In this document: in pieces, positions 1 through 8,613 of the stretch
How the letters are laid out: each line of letters begins with the position of its first letter
How positions within the stretch are numbered: position 1 is the stretch's first letter
DNA from: Synechococcales cyanobacterium GL140_1_metabat_312
GTDB lineage: Bacteria > Cyanobacteriota > Cyanobacteriia > Leptolyngbyales > Leptolyngbyaceae
NCBI GenBank assembly: GCA_025351345.1
Contig: JANXWB010000086.1
Location: 1 to 64,000 of the forward strand
Length of the DNA: 64,000 nt
Direction: 5' to 3'
Program-made: the position numbers and the translations under genes
Notes under the pieces: generated by a model
Seen by the model: only the letters and a program-made list of their open reading frames with translations
Database searches by the model: none
Told to the model about the DNA's origin: nothing

Positions 1-272
1 ATAACCGTGGGAATTCGCTGTCTGCATTAGGCCGAAAAGAAGAGGCGATCGCGTCCTACGAAAAAGCGATCGAAATCAAACCCGACAAACACGAAGCTTT
101 CTACAATCGCGCCTGTTGCTATAGCCTGATGGGAAATCTGGAGTTATCCTTTGAAGACCTTACGATCGCCTTCCGTCTGGCCCCCGAGGAATATCGTCAG
201 CTTGCCTCAACCGACAGCGATCTTGATTCATTACGTGGGGAAGCGGGGTTTGTTGCTTTAATTGAGAATTGA
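1..272 (+). CDS. TPR-repeat protein, C-terminal part (5' end outside window)
   Basis: An open frame runs from the window edge to a TGA at 270-272. It has a TPR unit (NRGNSLSALGRKEEAIASYE) followed by a second helical pair starting AFYNRACCYSLMGNLE and a tail containing YRQLASTDSDLDSLR. That tail recurs in the fragments at 951-1298 and 2914-3144, so this is one of several related TPR copies. The first 74 bases are identical to 2113-2186. TPR proteins are protein-interaction scaffolds, and no specific partner is visible. Whether the complete gene is intact upstream cannot be judged here. Confidence 0.7.
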   Translation, partial: NRGNSLSALGRKEEAIASYEKAIEIKPDKHEAFYNRACCYSLMGNLELSFEDLTIAFRLAPEEYRQLASTDSDLDSLRGEAGFVALIEN

Positions 273-306
273 GAAAAAGGCGATCGGCCTATCGGTTCAA
301 ATACAA

Positions 307-618
307 CTATTCATCCCCTAACAACTTCTCCAACATTGTGTAAATATCTCGCTTGTCCCCTTCCTTCCGTCGCCCAACACCAATCACAAAAACAATAACT
401 TTTTCTGCATCAATCTTGTAAATGATTCGATACCGTTGCCCAACAGCTCGTACACTCCGAAATCCAGTCAAATTATCAACCAGAGCCTTCCCTTGCTTTT
501 CAGGCTCAGTTTTTAATTTATCGATCCGATCGCCCAATTTTACTTTCTCTCTTTCATCTTTCACATCCCCCAACATTTCAAGTGCCAATGGCGTCAGTTG
601 AATTTCATACTCAGTCAC
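307..618 (-). CDS. RelE/ParE-superfamily toxin of a type II toxin-antitoxin pair
   Basis: Small basic protein of about 103 aa starting TEYEIQLTPLALEML after a GTG at 616-618. A longer ATG start at 657 would overlap the upstream gene and add residues unlike the family. The core (RSVRAVGQRYRIIYKI, then VIVFVIGVGRRKEGDKRDIY) matches the beta-sheet core of RelE/ParE toxins, which are usually ribosome-dependent mRNA interferases or gyrase poisons. Its partner is the Phd-like gene immediately upstream (624-887), antitoxin first as usual. The two are presumably cotranscribed and autoregulated by the antitoxin. Which target the toxin attacks cannot be told from the sequence. Confidence 0.8.
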   Translation of the reverse strand: MTEYEIQLTPLALEMLGDVKDEREKVKLGDRIDKLKTEPEKQGKALVDNLTGFRSVRAVGQRYRIIYKIDAEKVIVFVIGVGRRKEGDKRDIYTMLEKLLGDE

Positions 619-623
619 GCTAC

Positions 624-887
624 TTATAATCCCAATGCCACTTTTGCAGATACCCAAGAAATCGTTTGACCGTTTTCCACTTGTTCAATGCTTTGGCGCA
701 ACTTTGCCGTGAACGCGGTATCACTCAAAATATCTAAAGTCTCTAATAACTCAATCAAACGATCGTAGCTCATCGCCGCCATCACAGGAATTCCATCTTC
801 AGTAATGATGGCAGGCTCATCTGCCAACTCCCGAGATATTTTAGGTAAATTTGCTTGAGCTTCCGCGATCGTAAATTGTTTTGACAT
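624..887 (-). CDS. Phd/YefM-family antitoxin
   Basis: 87-aa protein starting MSKQFTIAEAQANLPKIS, followed by EDGIPVMAAMSYDRLIELLE. This is the usual Phd/YefM N-terminal DNA-binding fold (T-I-A-E-A, L-P-K-I, then P-V-A-x-x-S-x-x-x). The C-terminal part would wrap the toxin. It ends 5 nt before the GTG start of the RelE-like gene, a typical antitoxin-toxin operon. In this family the antitoxin-toxin complex represses its own promoter. The pair sits between two TPR-coding fragments, suggesting it inserted into that repeat region. Confidence 0.8.
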   Translation of the reverse strand: MSKQFTIAEAQANLPKISRELADEPAIITEDGIPVMAAMSYDRLIELLETLDILSDTAFTAKLRQSIEQVENGQTISWVSAKVALGL

Positions 888-950
888 TTTGATTTAAATG
901 TTTAGCTAGACCACTCTGACACTGTAGCCTAGTTTTAATTGGAATTCTAG

Positions 951-1298
951 ATTGAAAAAGCGATCGTGTCCTACGATAAAGCGATCGAAATCAAACCCGA
1001 CTACCACGAAGCTTGGTCTAACCGTGGGAATTCGCTGGATGATTTAGGCCGAAAAGAAGAGGCGATCGTGCCCTACGAAAAAGCGATCGAAATCAAACCA
1101 GATTACGCCAATGCTTTCTACAATCGCGCCTGTTGCTATAGCCTGATGGGAAATCTTGAGCTAGCCTTGGAAGACCTTACGATCGCCTTCCGCCTCAATC
1201 CTAAGCATTATCGTCAGCTTGCCGCAACCGATCGCGATCTAGATCCATTACGGGCGTTGACGGAGTTTATTAGCCTTATGGAAACTACAGAGACATGA
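951..1298 (+). pseudogene. TPR-repeat gene fragment lacking its 5' end
   Basis: The frame opens immediately after a TAG at 948-950. It reads through two TPR units (AIVSYDKAIEIKPDYHEAW, then NRGNSLDDLGRKEEAIVPYE) into the same C-terminal tail as the gene at 1-272 (YRQLAATDRDLDPLR). No good start codon exists; only a GTG at 966 lies inside a TPR helix, and no ribosome binding site is apparent. I read it as the truncated 3' half of a TPR gene separated from its 5' part by the toxin-antitoxin cassette at 307-887. Expression of a 110-aa product from the GTG cannot be excluded. Confidence 0.65.
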
Positions 1299-1439
1299 AC
1301 TAAGATTGAACGATCGGCTATCGCGTGGGTGTTGCGATCGTCCAGTCTTCGATCGTAACTCTGTGAAAGTCTGTAGAATATTACTGCGGTAGCAATACAG
1401 TAATCCGACTGGTTTCTGTCTAAGCTGGTTGCCTACAGT

Positions 1440-1739
1440 ATGATAAAAGTACGAGTTCATTTTGACGATGAGGGCGCGATGGTAAGTTCTGTGGCGATGA
1501 CGATTATGGAGAAGCTGAAAGCCCTGCCATCCCAGAAACAGCAGGTTGTTCTGGAGATGGTAGAGATGTTGGAGCTAGATGAATTGAAAGAAATTTATCA
1601 GGGACGTTTTTTGGAGTTGCAGCGCGAGATTCAGATTGGATTGGATGCGTCAACGCGGGGTGAAGTCATTCAGGATGATGTGATGTTTTCAGAGCTTCGG
1701 GAAAAACTTCAGCGACGTAAAGCTACAACGGAACTATGA
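1440..1739 (+). CDS. Antitoxin-like protein (DUF2281/ParD-like) paired with ParE toxin
   Basis: 99 aa from the ATG at 1440. A second in-frame ATG at 1479 is preceded by GAGGG with suitable spacing and may be the real start (86 aa). The segment MEKLKALPSQKQQVVLEMVE resembles the N-terminus of DUF2281-type antitoxins. The C-terminus (REIQIGLDASTRGEVI, then ELREKLQRRK) resembles the toxin-binding tail of ParD proteins. Its stop overlaps the start of the downstream toxin gene (ATGA at 1736-1739), so translation is probably coupled. Family assignment is from motif resemblance only. Confidence 0.65.
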   Translation: MIKVRVHFDDEGAMVSSVAMTIMEKLKALPSQKQQVVLEMVEMLELDELKEIYQGRFLELQREIQIGLDASTRGEVIQDDVMFSELREKLQRRKATTEL

Positions 1740-2056
1740 CTCGAATTTGTCAATTTACAATTCCAGCGAGTCGTGACATTGAACACATTATGGATTCGAT
1801 CGCAGACACCAGGAGTTTTGATGCAGCAGAGCAGTTTCTGTCTGATTTAAATGCGAAGTGCATGAAATTAGTTCAATTTCCAGGTATGGGACGACAACGA
1901 GATGAACTCTCTCTAAGATTACGGAGTTTTCCGATCGGCCAATATTTAATCTTTTACTGTTCCATCGAAGCTGGGATAGAAATTACTCGGGTTGTGAGTG
2001 GTTATCGGGATCTTGAGAGGCTTTTTGAGGATGAGGATGATCGACCTTCACTGTAG
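1736..2056 (+). CDS. ParE/RelE-family toxin
   Basis: 106-aa protein with the ParE pattern: an N-terminal P-A-S-R-D-I-E-x-I helix, then FPGMGRQRDEL, then LRSFPIGQYLIFYC, and the terminal strand IEITRVVSGYRDLERLF. ParE-type toxins commonly inhibit DNA gyrase, but related RelE proteins cleave mRNA, and the sequence does not decide which. It overlaps the upstream antitoxin-like gene by four bases. The cassette lies between TPR fragments 951-1298 and 2070-2204, repeating the arrangement of the first toxin-antitoxin pair. Confidence 0.8.
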   Translation: MTRICQFTIPASRDIEHIMDSIADTRSFDAAEQFLSDLNAKCMKLVQFPGMGRQRDELSLRLRSFPIGQYLIFYCSIEAGIEITRVVSGYRDLERLFEDEDDRPSL

Positions 2057-2069
2057 TCATCAGAATTAG

Positions 2070-2204
2070 CAATCGGCGATCGAAATCAAACCCGACAAAC
2101 ACGAAGCTTGGTATAACCGTGGGAATTCGCTGTCTGCATTAGGCCGAAAAGAAGAGGCGATCGCGTCCTACGAAAAAGCGATCGAATCCAAGTCTGATTA
2201 CTAA
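2070..2204 (+). pseudogene. Isolated TPR unit fragment
   Basis: The frame between a TAG at 2067-2069 and a TAA at 2202-2204 encodes about 1.3 TPR units (AIEIKPDKHEAWYNRGNSLS, then ALGRKEEAIASYEKAIE) with no start codon. Bases 2113-2186 are identical to window bases 1-74, and 2076-2109 match 66-99, so this is a recent duplicate or displaced piece of the TPR gene at the window start. It overlaps the 3' end of the minus-strand gene at 2201-2416 by four bases. Confidence 0.7.
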
Positions 2205-2416
2205 TAGCGCGGCTTACAATCCATAAAACTCAAACTTTCACCATCTAAAAATCCTGCGATCGCCATTTCCAGAACAGCTTCTACTGGATAATCAATCTTC
2301 TGTGCCCGTCGTTCAAAGGCCGATCGAATATGCTCAGGCAAAGCCGCTAACATCATTCGTGCAGCGACAGGACTTAAATGTTCGATTGTTTCAGATTCAG
2401 CACTTGGCAACATCAT
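2201..2416 (-). CDS. Small protein paired with a GIY-YIG protein, function unknown
   Basis: 71-aa protein with a central helical segment (MMLAALPEHIRSAFERRAQ) and a hydrophobic stretch VEAVLEMAIAGFLDG. I do not recognise the family. Its size, and a four-base ATGA overlap with the upstream GIY-YIG gene (2413-2416), suggest the two proteins work as a pair. A ribbon-helix-helix or other antitoxin-like role is possible but unproven. Its 3' end runs into the TPR fragment 2070-2204. Confidence 0.55.
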   Translation of the reverse strand: MMLPSAESETIEHLSPVAARMMLAALPEHIRSAFERRAQKIDYPVEAVLEMAIAGFLDGESLSFMDCKPRY

Positions 2417-2787
2417 AGATCATTCCTCATCGGTATCCGAATATTGAACGGTGGCTTACTCCAGACTAAAATAATGCCCTCTAAATCTGATGATAGCAAA
2501 CGCCACTGCCGAAAATCGATCGGATGCGTCGCGATCGCCACATTTCGATGATTATAATCTTCGAGCCAAGACCAAGTGATTGCCTTATGTCCTCCTCGAA
2601 ATCTTTCCTTAATGTCTTGAGCCTTTCCCACATACAATAATCCCTCATTGCGATGACGAACGGCATAAATTCCCGGCTGAGTCGTCAGATTCGCAAAACC
2701 TCTGGTAATCGGCACACAATCAGAAAATGGTCGCTGCATCAATGAATCTAAAATTGCACGTGCTTGAACCTCGATCGAATCTGTCAT
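2413..2787 (-). CDS. GIY-YIG nuclease-domain protein
   Basis: 124 aa. Residues from about 38 form a GIY-YIG domain: PGIYAVRHRNEGLLYVGKA gives the G-I-Y and Y-V-G signatures, KERFRGGHK the conserved Arg/His region, and SSDLEGIILVWSKPPFN a catalytic Glu followed by the K-P-P-x-N element. The catalytic residues expected of the family therefore appear present. GIY-YIG domains occur in UvrC, homing endonucleases, restriction enzymes and stand-alone small proteins. This one is minimal and is followed by a small overlapping gene. Substrate unknown; a role in selfish or defence-type DNA cleavage is only one possibility. Confidence 0.8.
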   Translation of the reverse strand: MTDSIEVQARAILDSLMQRPFSDCVPITRGFANLTTQPGIYAVRHRNEGLLYVGKAQDIKERFRGGHKAITWSWLEDYNHRNVAIATHPIDFRQWRLLSSDLEGIILVWSKPPFNIRIPMRNDL

Positions 2788-2913
2788 GGTAATTCTTTAT
2801 CACTACTCTAAAGTCAAGGGATTCACGAATTATAGCTGACTCGCATAGCATTGAGATAATAAGAGGGCTTTTGTATGAACCTGATCATAGATCTTACAAT
2901 CTAAATAGCGTAT

Positions 2914-3144
2914 GAAAAGGCGATCGCGTCCTACGAAAAAGCGATCGAAATCAAACCCGACTACCATAAAGCTTAGTATAACCGTGCTTGTTTTTATTCT
3001 CTCCAAGGCGATTTCGATCGTACAATTTCCGACCTATCAGAAGCCATCCGACTACAACCCGAACATTATCGAAAGCTAGCCGCGACGGACAGCGATTTTG
3101 AGCTATTACGTGAGGATTCAAGATTTTTGAGAATGTTGAATTGA
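2914..3144 (+). pseudogene. TPR gene fragment with in-frame stop
   Basis: The reading frame carries KAIASYEKAIEIKPDYHKA, then a TAG where the other copies have the TGG of A-W-Y-N-R. It continues open through a variant second unit (NRACFYSLQGDFDRTISDLS) to the shared C-terminal tail (YRKLAATDSDFELLR) and a TGA at 3142-3144. There is no start codon in this frame. The nonsense codon and missing 5' end make it a decayed copy. It is the fourth TPR fragment in the first 3.2 kb. Confidence 0.75.
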
Positions 3145-3207
3145 GAATGATTTTGGAGAGGGACGATCGGCATTTAGCCAAACTTGCACAGATTCAATAA
3201 GTTTGAG

Positions 3208-4107
3208 TTACGGGACTTGAACAATATAGGATTGTTTTCGCCCCAGTGGTGTCGTGGACAGCAATGACAAACGCCGATCGTTTGGCAAGGGAACCGTCAC
3301 ATTAAAATTGCCCGTGCGATCGGTCTCAAGAGTGGTCTCTCCAATCAAAAGCAAATTAACCGAATCTGTTTGCCCCACCAATTGCACCGATCGTCCACCA
3401 TCACGAGCTGCAATCACATATAACCTAACACCAGGATCATTTATTAATCGTGACGGGGATGATGGTGGCTCATTCATACCCACCGTACTTTGAAGCCCCC
3501 GACCAACCTTTGCGATCACGGACTGCGCTTCTAGAGTCACCATTCCATTCAAAGTCGCCAGTCCAGTCTTTCCGCTGGGCAACACATTCATCCCAAACTC
3601 AGTTCCCCGAACACCAGCGACCCCAGCGGGCGTAATAATTTCGATTTTGGAATTAGGATTATTAAATGGACGGATTTTAAAACGGACTTGACCGCCATTG
3701 ATTTTGAGCTGAGTCACATACCCAGCACGATCCTTGTACAATCGTTCTATTGAAAGTTCTGTTTTTTCACTCACCTGAATTGTGCCAATCCCTTCATCAA
3801 TTGCAAGCGTCACCGATGATTGCTTCCCCGTAATAACAGCATCCCCAACCTCCGTTAGTCGTTGTCCCACTCGTGCGGTGTTTGTGGAGTTTCCAGTCCG
3901 ATAGCGAACTGTTCCAGCAAGATTGCTTATAGAAATAAATCGTTTAATCCGAAGTTGGAGGGGCGGCTGGGCGTTAGTGCTTGCCGTACTCGTGAGAATA
4001 CCTGTGAAAATGACGCTGCTTAAAACGATCGATTTAAAAACGGCATACTTAATCAATTGCAATGGATTAGATTGGAAAATATTTGTTTGAATTGTGGCGA
4101 TCGTCAT
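3208..4107 (-). CDS. Secreted FecR-domain protein
   Basis: 299 aa. A hydrophobic signal segment (about residues 22-46, ending near STASTNAQ) is followed by a FecR domain: VRYRTGNSTNTARVGQRL, GDAVITGKQSSVTLAIDEG, and EIITPAGVAGVRGTEFGM, the last being the most diagnostic motif. A beta-rich C-terminal region of about 80 residues follows. Stand-alone FecR proteins of this sort are common in cyanobacteria and are thought to be periplasmic or cell-surface. They lack the TM-anchored anti-sigma architecture of classical FecR, and no sigma factor or TonB receptor is adjacent. It lies 49 nt downstream of the SPOR-like gene on the same strand, so the two may be cotranscribed. Confidence 0.8.
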   Translation of the reverse strand: MTIATIQTNIFQSNPLQLIKYAVFKSIVLSSVIFTGILTSTASTNAQPPLQLRIKRFISISNLAGTVRYRTGNSTNTARVGQRLTEVGDAVITGKQSSVTLAIDEGIGTIQVSEKTELSIERLYKDRAGYVTQLKINGGQVRFKIRPFNNPNSKIEIITPAGVAGVRGTEFGMNVLPSGKTGLATLNGMVTLEAQSVIAKVGRGLQSTVGMNEPPSSPSRLINDPGVRLYVIAARDGGRSVQLVGQTDSVNLLLIGETTLETDRTGNFNVTVPLPNDRRLSLLSTTPLGRKQSYIVQVP

Positions 4108-4156
4108 CCTATTACCTTTGAAATATAACTATTAATCTTGAAATTAGGGAATGAAA

Positions 4157-4546
4157 TCAAGGGAAATAGACAACTCGTGCTCTAGATTCGTGAAGCGATC
4201 GCAGAAAATTATCAGCCTCGTAACGCTGCTTGAAACTTGCAACATAGATATAAGCACCGAGAGAATGTGATGAAACAAATACCGTCTGACTATAAGGGCT
4301 AACTTTTGCCCGAATTGAACTTAAATACGATCGGGCTTCCTCAAGGCTAGAGGTTGGAATAATCACAACATAGGGACTGACCGATCGATGTCCTAAAAAA
4401 ATCGGTGGCAGGTCTTTAGTGCTACTTAAGGGAACAAATTGGGCATTAGCGCTACTATCAAGGGCGATCGTTGGCTCAACCCGCAGAAAAGCCAGGGTGC
4501 AAAACGCGATAGTACAATAAAGAGATGGAGAATAGACACGCCGCAT
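4157..4546 (-). CDS. Secreted SPOR-like protein
   Basis: 129 aa with an N-terminal hydrophobic signal (YCTIAFCTLAFLRV). The C-terminal half resembles the SPOR-like module common in cyanobacterial secreted proteins: PYVVIIPTSSLEEARSYL, then GAYIYVASFKQRYEADNFL, then ESRARVVYFP. SPOR domains bind denuded septal peptidoglycan. The match here is by pattern (two short repeats of beta-alpha, final R-V-V-Y-F-P) and the domain is short. The 298 bases upstream (4547-4844) separate it from the divergent gene at 4845; I see no clear regulatory element there. Confidence 0.6.
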   Translation of the reverse strand: MRRVYSPSLYCTIAFCTLAFLRVEPTIALDSSANAQFVPLSSTKDLPPIFLGHRSVSPYVVIIPTSSLEEARSYLSSIRAKVSPYSQTVFVSSHSLGAYIYVASFKQRYEADNFLRSLHESRARVVYFP

Positions 4547-4844
4547 GAAAAAAACTCACGATGATAATGGTGAAATAAAACACTAAAAAGTCATAAATCG
4601 ATCAGCATCAACCTCTCAAAACCTAGCCAGGAAAAACCACACTATTTCGTCTCTTATTTTGATTTCAATAAACCACTAGAAATGCGATCGTTTGCCTCAG
4701 TTTAAGTTTAGATTTAGCTCTTTATTTAGCCTAACAATAGCTCAAAATTAAATAACGTGACGTTTTCCGAAATTGGTCTTATCCTGCGAGTATCTAGCGT
4801 AGAGATCCGCAGTTTTTTATTGATTTTACGGTACGCATTGCCCT

Positions 4845-6080
4845 ATGACCACAACCTCTTTACCGGAACTAGATGCGCTTCTCAAGGATTGGCAGCAAAA
4901 AATTGGGTATATCAGCCAAAACCTCTTTGAGCTATATGAGTTGCCAACCTATCAACGACTCATGGGTGAAGGTGGGATGCCTAAAGCGGTGTTGACGGGG
5001 GAAACTCAACACCAAGTGACGCTAGCCATTGGCGACTTGACCCAGCTTTTTCAGTTGTTTGAACTCTTGCGGGAGACGATCGATCGGGCAAAAAGTCTCC
5101 GATCGCAAATCCCAAAACGAGGGGGCGATGGACTAGTGCTAGAAATAATGACGCTATTAACTACACCGTCTATTCTGTTGCCGCAACAGCTTGTACCGCT
5201 GCAATCCCGTGATTTGATTAGCTCGTCTACTCAGGGCGACTCAGTGACGGCTGAGGCATTATTAGGAAGGATGGCAGTATTATTTTCCCGCGCAAAAAAT
5301 ATTGTACTGGGGGTGGATGCAGCTTGGAACCAATTGGAAACTTCGTTGATTGAGTTTCAGAAACAAGCGGTCCCCATTCTTAATGAACTTACGGCCCTAC
5401 TTCAAAGCGCTCCGGCAAGTGTCCCGATCGCAATTCAGCAACAAATAGATAAATTCCAGACAGAGTTTGCAGCGGTGCATCAGGCGATCGATACCGATCC
5501 ATTAACCGCAAAAAATAGTTTAATTCAGCAGCTAAAGCCCAGTCTCGATGCGATGACGCAGCACTTAACAGATCTTGCTGCACAGCGAAACGCCATGGAA
5601 CGTCGTCTAGATGATGCGTTGCGAGGGATGGGGGAATTACGATCGGCCCATCAAACTGGATTAGTTGTTTTTGCGGAATGGCAGGACAAGGTGTTGAATC
5701 TTCCCGTAGCAACCCTGCCGTCCGTCGAGATTATTTCAGAACTGACTCAATGGCTCCACCGACTCTCCGTAGCCTATCAAAATGACAATCATTCTGCCGT
5801 TCATGTGGGATTAACGCGATGGCAAGTACAATTCGAGCAAACAATGTCGCAACTTCAGACCGCCACAACTCAAGCCAAACGCGGCTTACAATCTCGCATA
5901 GAACTGCGGGGACAACTGACGGCAATGAAGGCAAAAGCAGCGGCACTAGGCCGATCGGAAGATTTGAGGTTAGGGGCGATCGAAGCCGAAGCGAAACAAT
6001 ATTTGTATACTCGCCCTACGGATCTATCTGCCGCCCAGCGATTAGTTTGTGAGTATGCACAAATTCTAAACTGTCGATAA
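4845..6080 (+). CDS. Alpha-helical cytoplasmic protein at head of kinase cluster, unknown function
   Basis: 411 aa, almost entirely predicted helical, with long Gln/Leu/Ala-rich stretches (for example around IQQQIDKFQTEFAAVHQAI and LDAMTQHLTDLAAQRNAMER). It has no signal peptide, no TM segment and no catalytic motif that I recognise. It precedes the PknG-like kinase gene by 195 nt on the same strand and may be the first gene of the signalling cluster or have its own promoter. A scaffold or regulatory partner of the kinase is a guess from position only. Confidence 0.7.
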   Translation: MTTTSLPELDALLKDWQQKIGYISQNLFELYELPTYQRLMGEGGMPKAVLTGETQHQVTLAIGDLTQLFQLFELLRETIDRAKSLRSQIPKRGGDGLVLEIMTLLTTPSILLPQQLVPLQSRDLISSSTQGDSVTAEALLGRMAVLFSRAKNIVLGVDAAWNQLETSLIEFQKQAVPILNELTALLQSAPASVPIAIQQQIDKFQTEFAAVHQAIDTDPLTAKNSLIQQLKPSLDAMTQHLTDLAAQRNAMERRLDDALRGMGELRSAHQTGLVVFAEWQDKVLNLPVATLPSVEIISELTQWLHRLSVAYQNDNHSAVHVGLTRWQVQFEQTMSQLQTATTQAKRGLQSRIELRGQLTAMKAKAAALGRSEDLRLGAIEAEAKQYLYTRPTDLSAAQRLVCEYAQILNCR

Positions 6081-6275
6081 TGAAGCGAGTGGACGATTAG
6101 TTCAATCTCTCTTCATTATTAAACGTTAATCTCTTAATAATAAATTAATACTGAGCTAATACAAGTTCAATTGAGGCTAACTTAAATAAGCCAATACGCA
6201 TATCATTAAAACCAACATCGATCACGCGCCATTATCTTAATCCATAAATACATACAGATTGACTCAGCAGGATTT

Positions 6276-8570
6276 ATGAGTAACTCCAATTCCCCACTCT
6301 CCAATTGCGCCCACTCAAACTGTTCTGGGACGATCGAAGATGGCTACTGCAACGTGTGCGGCATGTCAGCCCCCAAATCTAGTGCTAAGTCCAGTGCCGC
6401 GATCGCACCGCCTTCGAGTCTAAGCCAAAAAACGGGGATTCTAGGGAATGACCTGAGCCATAATATGAGTCGTGCCAATAGTGGAGTATTGAGCCGTCGT
6501 AGTGGTTTGGGAGTGTTGGGAAGCTTAGGGAGCGGAATCTCTAGCAGCGTAACAGGTAGCAGCACCGGAACCCGCCGATCGTCTGTGAGTAGCCGTAGCA
6601 GCCGCAAAAAATTGGGAGCCGGATTGATTACGTTGCCGGATTTGCCTTCGACTGCACCGGAAGATGTGCTGCTGGCAGAAGCTGTGGTTCCTGAACATAA
6701 ACGTTTTTGCTCGAACTGTAATCATGCCTTAAAACGAGAATTCGGATTTTGTCCAAAATGTGGAGTGAAATTTTCGTTTGTAGCCTCACTAAAATCAGGC
6801 GATCGGGTTGCGGGACAATATGAAGTCAAAGGTGCGATCGCATTTGGTGGATTGGGTTGGGTGTATTTAGGATTTGATTTAACCCTCTCGCGCTATGTTG
6901 TATTGAAAGGATTACTCAACACCGAAGATGCTTCCAGTGCAGCCGTTGCTGTTGCCGAAAAGCAATTCCTTGCCTCGGTAAAACACGCCAATATTGTCGG
7001 GATTTATAACTTTGTAAATCATAATGGTGAGGGATTCATTATTATGGAATATGTGGGCGGGAAAACGCTAAAAGATATCCGTAAAGAACGAGGAATATTG
7101 CCCGTTGCCGAGGCGATCGCTTACATTCACCGAGTCTTAGGGGCATTTTCCTATTTGCATTCTCAAGGCTTAGTCTATTGCGATTTCAAACTCGACAATA
7201 TGCTGATTGAAGGGGATGACATTAAGTTAATTGATCTGGGCGGGGTTCGTCGCATTGACGATCCAGAGGGTGATATTTATGGCACCGTTGGCTATACCGC
7301 GCCAGAAGCCGGAGAAGGGCCAACCGTTGTAACCGACTTATATACAGTGGCGCGGACATTATTAATTTTGGTTTGTGCAGTTAAAGGCTTTACTAAAGAA
7401 CTTCAATATAAATTGCCCAGTCCTCAAGACGAGCCATTGTTTGCCCAGCAAGAATCCCTCTATCGTTTTCTCCTCCGCGCCACTGCAACGGATCCAAATG
7501 CTCGATTCCAATCGGCGGACGAAATGGCCGATCAGCTTTTGGGGATTCTTCGAGAAGTGGTTGCAAACGATCGTAATTCACCTTGCCCATCGACCAGTAA
7601 TTTGTTTAGTGGCGATCGGTTGTCCTATTTAATTAAAAGCGCCCTCGATCCAATTTTGGTGGATGCACAACAAGTTCCATTGGCACTAATGGAACAGAAT
7701 GATGTGGCTCTACGAGAGATTGTGGGGGCTATGAGCATTACAGATGCTCAACAACGATCGGAGCGTCTCGCGGAAATCACAAAACAATATCCTCAATCCA
7801 CCGGAGCACAATTGCAATCAGTTGATTTTTGGTTCACTCCAGAATTAAGCTCAAAAATCGAACCTTTGCTTCAAATCGTGGAGAAGATAGATCCATGGGA
7901 ATGGCGCGTCACCTGGAATCGGGGCCGTACTGCACTTCTGAATGGTAAATCAAAAGATGCGATCGTCCATTTCGATCGGGTCTATACTGATTTGCCCGGA
8001 GAACTTGCTCCCCAACTCGCCTTGGCATTAGCATTAGAACAAAACAAAGACTATTCCGAGGCAATCTTCTACTACCAGCGCGTTCTTCAAACCAATCCAG
8101 ATTATCCAACAGCAGCTTTTGGGCGGGCACGCTGTCATATGGCGCTTCAGACCAAAGAATTAGGCCAACGAGATGCAGCAGTAGAAGCTTTAAAACAAAT
8201 TCCGCCGACCTCCAGTTTGTATATCCGATCGCAAGCACAGGCTATACAAACTTGGACTAGTAATGAGACTACATCGCCAAATATTCAAGACTTAGTAGCT
8301 GCCTCAAAAATCATGGATCAACTATCATTACAAGGACTAGAGCGCTATCAATTAATGTATGCTCTATTCAATAATGCCCTTCAGATAGTCCAAAAAAATC
8401 CGCAAATGGCGACCAGTACCACTAAAGTCATGAATCGCCCATTAACACAGCCAGAAATGCAAATGGGGCTTGAGTCGGTACTCCGATCGATGGCGCATTT
8501 GTCTGAGGGCAATGAAAAAATTCGGTTAGTTGATGAAGCCAATCGCGTGAGACCCATGTCTTCGAGATGA
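6276..8570 (+). CDS. pknG: PknG-like serine/threonine protein kinase with zinc ribbons and TPR domain
   Basis: 764 aa with the domain order of actinobacterial PknG. An extra N-terminal zinc ribbon (C11, C16, C25, C28) and a Ser-rich linker (30-115) come first. A rubredoxin-like two-CxxC motif follows (C145/C148, C159/C162), then the kinase domain from VAGQYEVKGAIAFGGLGWVY, with Lys211 (VVLKGL), catalytic Asp303 in YCDFKLDN and Asp320 in the LIDLGG loop. A C-terminal TPR domain has GELAPQLALALALEQ, AAFGRARCHMA and the terminal VRPMSS also seen in mycobacterial PknG. PknG phosphorylates FHA regulators (GarA/OdhI) controlling 2-oxoglutarate dehydrogenase and glutamate metabolism. Here PP2C, VWA, FHA and GlnX-like genes follow at 30-45 nt spacings, strongly suggesting one operon. 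AGGA precedes the ATG. Confidence 0.93.
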   Translation: MSNSNSPLSNCAHSNCSGTIEDGYCNVCGMSAPKSSAKSSAAIAPPSSLSQKTGILGNDLSHNMSRANSGVLSRRSGLGVLGSLGSGISSSVTGSSTGTRRSSVSSRSSRKKLGAGLITLPDLPSTAPEDVLLAEAVVPEHKRFCSNCNHALKREFGFCPKCGVKFSFVASLKSGDRVAGQYEVKGAIAFGGLGWVYLGFDLTLSRYVVLKGLLNTEDASSAAVAVAEKQFLASVKHANIVGIYNFVNHNGEGFIIMEYVGGKTLKDIRKERGILPVAEAIAYIHRVLGAFSYLHSQGLVYCDFKLDNMLIEGDDIKLIDLGGVRRIDDPEGDIYGTVGYTAPEAGEGPTVVTDLYTVARTLLILVCAVKGFTKELQYKLPSPQDEPLFAQQESLYRFLLRATATDPNARFQSADEMADQLLGILREVVANDRNSPCPSTSNLFSGDRLSYLIKSALDPILVDAQQVPLALMEQNDVALREIVGAMSITDAQQRSERLAEITKQYPQSTGAQLQSVDFWFTPELSSKIEPLLQIVEKIDPWEWRVTWNRGRTALLNGKSKDAIVHFDRVYTDLPGELAPQLALALALEQNKDYSEAIFYYQRVLQTNPDYPTAAFGRARCHMALQTKELGQRDAAVEALKQIPPTSSLYIRSQAQAIQTWTSNETTSPNIQDLVAASKIMDQLSLQGLERYQLMYALFNNALQIVQKNPQMATSTTKVMNRPLTQPEMQMGLESVLRSMAHLSEGNEKIRLVDEANRVRPMSSR

Positions 8571-8613
8571 ATTAAGAACTGAGGATGTTTGGAATTCTAT
8601 TGGTGTGATTATT

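Noticed and set aside
3254-3493. Plus-strand frames of 79 and 61 codons under the FecR gene
   Set aside because: They lie antisense to a well-supported gene and have no independent signal.
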